Source of the DNA: Gracilaria caudata
Taxonomy: Eukaryota; Rhodophyta; Florideophyceae; Gracilariales; Gracilariaceae
Assembly (NCBI GenBank): GCA_030374735.1
Contig: JASCIV010000813.1
Location: 1 to 11,823 of the forward strand
DNA: 11,823 bases
Direction: 5' to 3'
The notes under the pieces were generated by a model. It did not search any database. It saw only the letters and a program-made list of their open reading frames with translations, and was not told the origin of the DNA. Numbering within the stretch: position 1 is the first letter of the stretch; each line of letters starts with the position of its first letter. The translations under genes were made by a program, and so were the position numbers. Below are positions 7,198-11,823 of the stretch, one piece after another.

Positions 7198-9114
7198 ATG
7201 GAACGGCCAAGGGCGCGCACGCGCGATCGCCGGCAGTCGGGTGCAACTGTGTCAACAGAGTATGCGGGACGCGCCGGGAAGCGACGATCGACAGCATGTT
7301 GCGCTCGGGTATCGGGGCAGACGGTGTTGCTGCTTTTTCAGTCGTTGATTCTCTTCTGCTTGTGTATTTATGTGTTCATCGTGCGGACGAATACCCCCCG
7401 ATGTGTAGCTCAGCGTGTGGGTTCTAGTTCTCATTCTGAGTCTGTGGTATTTGATACCACACATTCGCTCACAAGTTACGACTTCTTCATTACAATTTAC
7501 TCTTACGATCGACCCCGACAGTTATTACGACTTCTCCAAGACATCAGCCGAGAAGCACAACAAGCGTCGCTTGAAGTTGGTGTCAATGTCATCGATGACA
7601 ATTCACTTTCGTGTGTCTTTCAACCCTCTCAGCGCAACATTTTCGAGTCGCATTCACTGTCACAGCCGCTGCATCACCTTCTCCCAGACCAACCGGCCCC
7701 CTGCTCCGCTCGCAATCGTTTTCGCGACGTCGAAGCCTTTCTAGCAAACAACTCCTGGCACCTTTATGTGTCACACTATCGTCATGCACGTCGTCGCTAT
7801 TGGCATCTCATTAGAATGGCGCATGCTTTGTTGCATCCCGTATCTTCAACTTTCTACGTATTCCTTCCCGACGACGATCGTCTGGCACGGAACTTTTTTC
7901 CTGCCCTGACCGGGGCGTGGGATTCTATTGAAATCCCGCGCAAGCTTACTCTCATGCTTCACGTCGAGCAATCACGCGAATCGGTTGCAGTGTGGACGGA
8001 TTTCAAACCGCGAAACGTGGGTGGCGGAATCACTCGTATAGGCTGGGTCGAATCGGGTAACTTCATGTGCACCGAGCACTTTTTACGCTTCTTAAACTGG
8101 TCGTTTCCGCAAATTGCAGTCGAGAGGTGGATAAGGAATCCTCCAATTTCGTCTGGTGTGGGTGCTACTCTCTCAGAGCTCATTCATTCTTCAGGGCATC
8201 GAATGTATCGAACACAACACTCTTATGTCGCTCATATCGGCGTGTCTCTGTCCAAGATGAACGCTGAATTCAGAGAAAAGAACGCACCGTCTTTGCTCAC
8301 CAAGTATTTTGCGGATGGAGAAGACGTTTACCGCCAGCACTTGAGTGATGCTGCTACAGTTACCGCATCGATAGCATCAATATGGACTCGTGAGACAGCA
8401 CTTCATTCGGCAGTACATTCGCTAGCGACTCAGGTGGATCACATGAACGTCTACCTCAACGGCTACGATTCTGTACCCTCTTATCTCCGTGCGCCGTACA
8501 TAACAGTGATACGAAGTCAGGACAAAGATTCTCGAGGCGATATTGGAGACATCGGAAAGTTCTTCTGGTGTAACGATATTGACACTGATTTCCATCTCAC
8601 GGCTGATGACGATATCATTTATCCACCTGACTATGTCGAGTCACTCTTAGACTTTTGGCACAGCTTCTCGTCCCCCGTCGTGGTCGGCGTGCACGGCATT
8701 CGCATTATACAAGAAGATCTTACGCCGCCAAACGGTGCTAAGGGAAAGGGATACTATGGCTCTCGAAAAGTGTTTATGGCTGTCGAGCAAGTGCGCATGC
8801 AAAAGAACGTCCACATCATTGGCACGGGCACCATGATGTATCGTCCGCAAGATGTGGGTCATATTGACATCGACAGCACTTTTCAAGAACCGAACATGGC
8901 GGACGTTTGGTTTGGGCTTCTAGCGCAGAAACTAGAAATGCCCATGATGATCATTCCACACGAGGAAGGATGGATCAAAGAAGTACCCGGCACCTTTGAA
9001 GACTCGATCTACAAACGCTCTACACGAAGCAGAACTTCAGACAGGCTACAAACGCGAGCCGCGAAGAGTATCAAGATGTGGAAGCTGCATGCTCCTACAT
9101 CAAACGCGACATAA
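7198..9114 (+). CDS. Type II membrane tandem glycosyltransferase, bacterial-type
   Basis: The 638-aa protein has a basic cytosolic N-terminus (1-42), one hydrophobic signal anchor (~43-62, VLLLFQSLILFCLCIYVFIV) and a lumenal part with two GT-A-like units. Unit 1 (~94-345) has ITIYSYDRPRQLLRLL, VNVIDDNS and the acidic FLPDDDR (225-227). Unit 2 (~386-600) has VTASIASIWTRETAL, the GDIGDIGKFFW stretch, HLTADDDIIYPPDYV (DDD 470-472, likely nucleotide-sugar/metal site), VVGVHGIRI, IIGTGTMMY and EPNMADVWFGLLAQ. This unit strongly resembles bacterial capsule/LPS GT2-like transferases as I know them. Golgi action on glycoproteins or cell-surface polysaccharide is inferred; donor and acceptor are unknown. 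The ATG has a strong context (G at -3 and +4), with an in-frame stop two codons upstream. A transfer from bacteria followed by gain of an anchor is plausible. Confidence 0.87.
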   Translation: MERPRARTRDRRQSGATVSTEYAGRAGKRRSTACCARVSGQTVLLLFQSLILFCLCIYVFIVRTNTPRCVAQRVGSSSHSESVVFDTTHSLTSYDFFITIYSYDRPRQLLRLLQDISREAQQASLEVGVNVIDDNSLSCVFQPSQRNIFESHSLSQPLHHLLPDQPAPCSARNRFRDVEAFLANNSWHLYVSHYRHARRRYWHLIRMAHALLHPVSSTFYVFLPDDDRLARNFFPALTGAWDSIEIPRKLTLMLHVEQSRESVAVWTDFKPRNVGGGITRIGWVESGNFMCTEHFLRFLNWSFPQIAVERWIRNPPISSGVGATLSELIHSSGHRMYRTQHSYVAHIGVSLSKMNAEFREKNAPSLLTKYFADGEDVYRQHLSDAATVTASIASIWTRETALHSAVHSLATQVDHMNVYLNGYDSVPSYLRAPYITVIRSQDKDSRGDIGDIGKFFWCNDIDTDFHLTADDDIIYPPDYVESLLDFWHSFSSPVVVGVHGIRIIQEDLTPPNGAKGKGYYGSRKVFMAVEQVRMQKNVHIIGTGTMMYRPQDVGHIDIDSTFQEPNMADVWFGLLAQKLEMPMMIIPHEEGWIKEVPGTFEDSIYKRSTRSRTSDRLQTRAAKSIKMWKLHAPTSNAT

Positions 9115-9155
9115 CGCGAGACTTATGCCTTCAGCTCAAACTTGGCAACAAAACC

Positions 9156-9163
9156 TGATAAAA
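9156..9163 (+). terminator. Possible poly(A) signal TGATAAAA
   Basis: The octamer lies 42 nt after the glycosyltransferase stop, followed by a G-rich stretch. It is identical to the octamer after the coiled-coil gene. The 252 nt between this gene and the convergent pseudouridine synthase (9115-9366) hold nothing else I can name. Confidence 0.3.
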
Positions 9164-9366
9164 GTTGGGGGAAAGCGGTGCGTATCGTGCTTGTGAGCAG
9201 CGCAAAGAGTTAGCGTTACAGGACGTTGAGGCGCGAGCACCATCGCGAATTTGATGTATGTTCAAAGTCGCCCGACTGAATGCCATTTCGCGTGCGGTCT
9301 CAATCGAAAGTGGGAAGGCAACGGTTAAGAAGTGATATCGGTGTGCTGCAGTACCGTTTCGAGGTT

Positions 9367-10628
9367 TCATCTTGGCAGGCTCAGGCCACACCATTCGATA
9401 AGGCTGTTCATATGCGACGGCGGCGGTGCGGTAAACGAGACGCGCTCGTTGGTCAAAGGATTGACCAGCGAGATGCTCCAGGCATGCAGTTTGAGACCTT
9501 TTCGAAGCGGATTATCATCACCATACTTCACAAGCGTTTCATCACGTGCGGCGGCGTTGATCTCGTCATAATCTGCATACATGGCATGTCTTAGGTAACA
9601 AGTGGTGAGTTGCTGAAAGCAGGGTATTGTGTATGAAGTGGATTAGGGCGAACTTACTCTTTTGGGTTATAGAGATCGTCTCCAATGATTGGTAACGACT
9701 TGCTGGCGGCGTGGACTCGGATTTGATGGGTTCGACCGGTGTGAGGAGTGGCGCGAAGAAGCATGACTTGCTTTGACTGCGACTTGTCAAGAAGTGTGTA
9801 CACGGTTTTTGCGGGCTTTGAATCGGGATTAGAATCACCCACTTCTCGGACGTAACACTGATTTGAGCGTTGTATCGGCGCATCCACTGTGAAGGAGGTG
9901 GTGGGTTGTTGGTGGATGTAGCCGTCGACGAGACACAGGTACTGCTTTTTTACGCTGCCGTGCATGAACTGTTGCATGATTGGATGACAGACTTGTTTGG
10001 TCTTTGCCATGATTACCTTTTGTTTTGTTTGGTTCGACGGGTTAGTTTGGGGCGCTTCAGCGGGGAAGATCGAAAGCTGATTGGTACGAGGGTAAACAAC
10101 TTACAATTCCCGTAGTGTGCTTTGCATCGACAGAATGGGGGTGGTTTCGGTTAACAAACGTGAAGAAGACCGTTGTCGTTGAGGTTGTGAGCAACGTACC
10201 ATATCTAATCGATGCAAGAGACGCGGCGGATACCCCAGATAACCGATGGCGCGATTTAACAAAGAGCCGCCCTCAAAGCGATGACTGGGATGCATCTTAA
10301 GATAAGGCGGTTTATTCACGGCCAAAAAGGTGTCGTCTTCGAAGACAATTTCCAGCGGGTCGTGGTCCGCAACGAGAGGAATGGCCTTTGACCGCAGGCG
10401 CAACTGTCGCTTCTCGGCCTGTGTCAAGGTGCTCTTGTCAATACGAAAGGGACGGCGCTCGCGTGTGGCTTGCTCGATCTCGTCGCTGAGCGAGCGCGAC
10501 GAGGACGCCCGCGCGCTGCAAACGCTTGCGGAGTGGGCGGCGGGGCAGCGCTGAAGCGAGCGTGGGAGTGGCGTGAGCACGAAGGCGGCGCGGCGCGGGA
10601 GAAGAGCGCCAAGGTGCGAGAGCTTCAT
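9367..10628 (-). CDS. RluA-family RNA pseudouridine synthase, organelle-targeted, four exons
   Basis: The enzyme isomerises uridine to pseudouridine in RNA (rRNA or tRNA; exact site unknown). Exons are 10628-10200, 10119-10105, 10016-9658 and 9589-9367, giving 341 aa. Residues 1-50 (MKLSHLGALLPRRAAFVLTP...) are Arg/Ser/Ala-rich and almost free of acid, like a mitochondrial or plastid transit peptide. The catalytic domain has VNKPPYLKMHPSH, HRLDM (catalytic Asp142), HTTGIVIMAKT, KKQYLCLVDG, PHTGRTHQIRVH, IIGDDLYNP and LHAWSISLVNP, in family order. Without splicing each piece ends at a stop soon after the donor. ATGs at 10730 and 10838 are also in frame; 10628 was chosen for its GCCGCCATG context and because the targeting-like sequence begins there. 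The gene is convergent with the glycosyltransferase. Substrate and organelle are inference. Confidence 0.92.
9590..9657 (-). other. Pseudouridine synthase intron 3 (68 nt)
   Basis: Donor GA|GTAAGT and acceptor CCTAAG|ACATGCC, splitting a Glu codon (phase 2) to give NPKEHAMYADYDE. CCTAATCC near the 5' side is branch-like. A better-looking acceptor TTTCAG at 9613 would put an in-frame TAA 22-24 nt into the exon, so the weaker downstream AG is the productive one. Confidence 0.85.
10017..10104 (-). other. Pseudouridine synthase intron 2 (88 nt)
   Basis: Donor ATT|GTAAGT, acceptor AAAAG|GTA, phase 0. A near-canonical branch site ACTAACC lies about 30 nt before the acceptor. Confidence 0.87.
10105..10119 (-). 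other. 15-nt microexon encoding HTTGI
   Basis: Five whole codons (CAC ACT ACG GGA ATT) lie between an AG acceptor and a perfect GTAAGT donor, both in phase 0. They supply the (D/A/x)TSG-like loop that follows HRLD in RluA enzymes, giving HRLDM-HTTGI-VIMAKT. Without it the family motif would be missing, which supports the call despite the size. Confidence 0.85.
10120..10199 (-). other. Pseudouridine synthase intron 1 (80 nt)
   Basis: Donor ATG|GTACGT directly follows the HRLDM codons. The acceptor is GCAAAG|CAC, with a GTTAACC branch-like site about 35 nt before it. Phase 0. Confidence 0.85.
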
Positions 10629-10700
10629 GGCGGCGCGACGGACTCGATGCGATGCGCGTGGGGCGATGGGGTGTGCACGTGGGGGACGCTCCGCGGCGAG

Positions 10701-10800
10701 GTGATCTTCAAGATCACAAGTTGATGCCATTTCGAATGGGCCATTCGGGATGGCCCATTCGGCAACGTGTCGGGTGCAGGGAGTCACGCGGCACGTGCCG
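10701..10800. promoter_or_regulatory. Palindrome cluster upstream of the pseudouridine synthase
   Basis: Three symmetrical sites lie within 100 nt: GTGATCTT-C-AAGATCAC (10701-10717), CGAATGG-G-CCATTCG (10733-10747) with a partial repeat TGGCCCATTCGG after it, and CGGCACGTGCCG (10789-10800). TGGGCC/GGCCCA cores resemble plant site II elements, and CACGTG is an E-box/G-box core. They lie 73-172 nt upstream of the ATG at 10628, where promoter or 5' UTR is expected. If translation began at 10730, the first site would be coding. Confidence 0.45.
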
Positions 10801-10900
10801 TACCGTTGTACATACAGTAGCCGAAACGCGTAACACATGCGCCGTGTCACGATCGAAGCAGCATCTGTACAAGCGATGTCTTCAAGCGATCTGTTCAAGT

Positions 10901-11473
10901 TCACCAATAAAAAGAGCAATGCCGTCGTCGAGCGAACGACGTTGCCAGAAACCGCGCGCAGCGCTCTGCGCGACGCTGCTCAGCCAGCCGGGCGCAGCAC
11001 GCGCACTTCCCGCACTTTCCGTCTTTCCGTTCCCGCCGTGCCGCGCTCTTCGCCGAGCGACAGCGATGGTGTCGCCGCCTCCCAGGCTCATCCAGATCAT
11101 CGCCGCTTTCTCCCAGCGACGATGACTGTTGGCTTGAGCGTCGTTTCCGGCGCTCCGCACGACCGTTGTCCGAAAAACGCAATTCGGTCGTAGTGGATGA
11201 TGACGAGCGATGTGAAGAGACGTGCAAACGGGGCCCGTGACCGTGGTTCGATGCTTCGGGCTTCTCATTTTGCTCTTCGTATTGGAATGGTTTCACCGCA
11301 CGGGGGAATGTGAACACAACGCGTCTTGACCAGCCGAGCGCTCTGTTCGATGACGGCGATTCTCTGCTGTGGCCCGCTCTCCCGCGGTTACGTAGAATGC
11401 CATATGTGGGTTCGGCAAACCTATCATACGAGTGTCTTGGGTTTTCTGAGTAAATGACATTGTAAGAATCCAT
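10901..11473 (-). CDS. Ser/Arg-rich protein with SILK-like and RVxF motifs, putative PP1 partner
   Basis: The 190-aa single-exon frame starts at an ATG with A at -3 and G at +4, about 60 nt downstream of a TATA box. The N-terminus (MDSYNVIYSENPRHSYDRF) is followed by GILR (25-28) and RVVF (51-54). These fit the SILK ([GS]IL[RK]) and RVxF docking motifs of protein phosphatase 1 regulators, in the known order (SILK before RVxF). The remainder is disordered, with Ser runs (89-94, 113-119), basic patches such as RRKRR (108-112, possible nuclear signal) and a Cys/Arg-rich C-terminus (154-190, CGKCACC). No enzymatic domain, signal peptide or membrane segment is seen. PP1 binding is inferred from short motifs only. 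The overlapping frame at 11293-11547 was rejected because it starts upstream of the TATA box. Confidence 0.62.
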   Translation of the reverse strand: MDSYNVIYSENPRHSYDRFAEPTYGILRNRGRAGHSRESPSSNRALGWSRRVVFTFPRAVKPFQYEEQNEKPEASNHGHGPRLHVSSHRSSSSTTTELRFSDNGRAERRKRRSSQQSSSLGESGDDLDEPGRRRHHRCRSAKSAARRERKDGKCGKCACCARLAEQRRAERCARFLATSFARRRHCSFYW

Positions 11474-11531
11474 CGTTCTAATTGTTGACGCTTGTTCACA
11501 ATACTAGGCCCATCGTACTTCCCATCGCGAG

Positions 11532-11539
11532 CTTTTATA
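11532..11539 (-). promoter_or_regulatory. TATA box TATAAAAG
   Basis: On the minus strand TATAAAAG lies 59 nt before the ATG at 11473, so transcription starting 25-30 nt downstream would leave a 5' UTR of about 30 nt. A 10-bp palindrome GAGCGCGCTC (11550-11559) lies 10 nt upstream of the box. The ATGs at 11525 and 11513 lie at or before the likely start of transcription. Confidence 0.6.
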
Positions 11540-11559
11540 CGCAGCAAGCGAGCGCGCTC

Positions 11560-11823
11560 TCAGTAAAACGACCATAGAGCCGAAACTGTGGCGAATGCAC
11601 ATCTGCGCCATTTGCGAACGCGTGCGTGGGTGGGGCACCGCGTATCAACGCGAAAGCGCCACAGAAAGGGGCGGACTAGGCACTTTGGTGACGTTCTCAT
11701 GGCGCATTCGCACAAACACGCCGTGTTGCAAGGGCGAGCGTCTCCTAGTGTCTGGCTTCCCCTTCTTTTCGTGGTGTCCCACGAGCGTATAGTTTATGAG
11801 CGGTTTGGGGGGAGGGGGGAGGG
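11560..11823. other. Right-end intergenic sequence
   Basis: No gene is supported. A 65-codon plus-strand frame (11595-11792) is Cys/Arg/Trp-rich and unlike any protein I recognise. GCGAATGC (11592-11599) recurs in inverted form as GCGCATTCGC near 11702, and a TGACGT element lies near 11689. Confidence 0.4.
11807..11823 (+). repeat. G-quadruplex-prone G tract
   Basis: Two G6 runs and a closing GGG, separated by single A residues, can provide four or more G3 tracts on the plus strand. The tract is cut by the window edge. Confidence 0.55.

Noticed and set aside
9718..9736. GGTTCGACC resembling a tRNA B box
   Set aside because: It lies in the coding sequence for PHTGRTHQIR of the pseudouridine synthase, and no cloverleaf can be built around it.
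11293..11547. 84-codon minus-strand frame overlapping the putative PP1 partner
   Set aside because: Its start lies upstream of the TATA box and it lacks recognisable motifs; the overlapping frame with the better-placed ATG is preferred.
1..11823. CRISPR arrays, insertion sequences or prokaryotic operons
   Set aside because: No regular direct repeats with spacers, transposase or terminal inverted repeats were seen, and introns mark the DNA as eukaryotic.

Overview
The window is nuclear DNA of a eukaryote. The signs are spliceosomal introns with GTACGT/GTAAGT donors and CTRAY-like branch sites, Kozak-type start contexts, a TATA box, an endocytic EH-domain protein, a type II membrane-anchored glycosyltransferase and an organelle-targeted pseudouridine synthase. 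Introns are few and short (68-99 nt), genes are compact, and coding DNA is fairly GC- and CpG-rich. A unicellular alga (for example a red alga) or another intron-poor protist would fit, but the lineage cannot be settled from this sequence and the algal idea is only a guess.

Layout: 1-664 is a very CpG-rich, low-complexity upstream region with a Z-DNA-prone tract. 665-2602 (+) encodes a disordered/coiled-coil protein of unknown function. It converges on a molybdenum-cofactor pair on the minus strand: moaD (3357-3626) and, 17 nt downstream, moaE (2797-3339, one intron). A 482-nt divergent promoter region separates moaD from a two-EH-domain endocytic scaffold (4109-6109, +). About 1.1 kb of AT-richer non-coding DNA follows. 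Next comes a tandem two-domain bacterial-type glycosyltransferase with a eukaryotic signal anchor (7198-9114, +). It converges on an RluA-family pseudouridine synthase (9367-10628, -) whose four exons include a 15-nt microexon right after the catalytic HRLD motif. The last gene (10901-11473, -) is a small Ser/Arg-rich protein with paired SILK-like and RVxF motifs, which suggests a protein phosphatase 1 partner. The right end is G-rich.

The genes do not form one pathway. The functional unit is moaD-moaE, the two subunits of molybdopterin synthase. Their sequence looks built for a bicistronic mRNA read by leaky scanning: the moaD ATG has a weak context, no ATG in any frame lies between it and the moaE ATG, and the moaE ATG has a strong context. 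The other most interesting points are the microexon, the PP1-type motif pair and perfect palindromes in several upstream regions.
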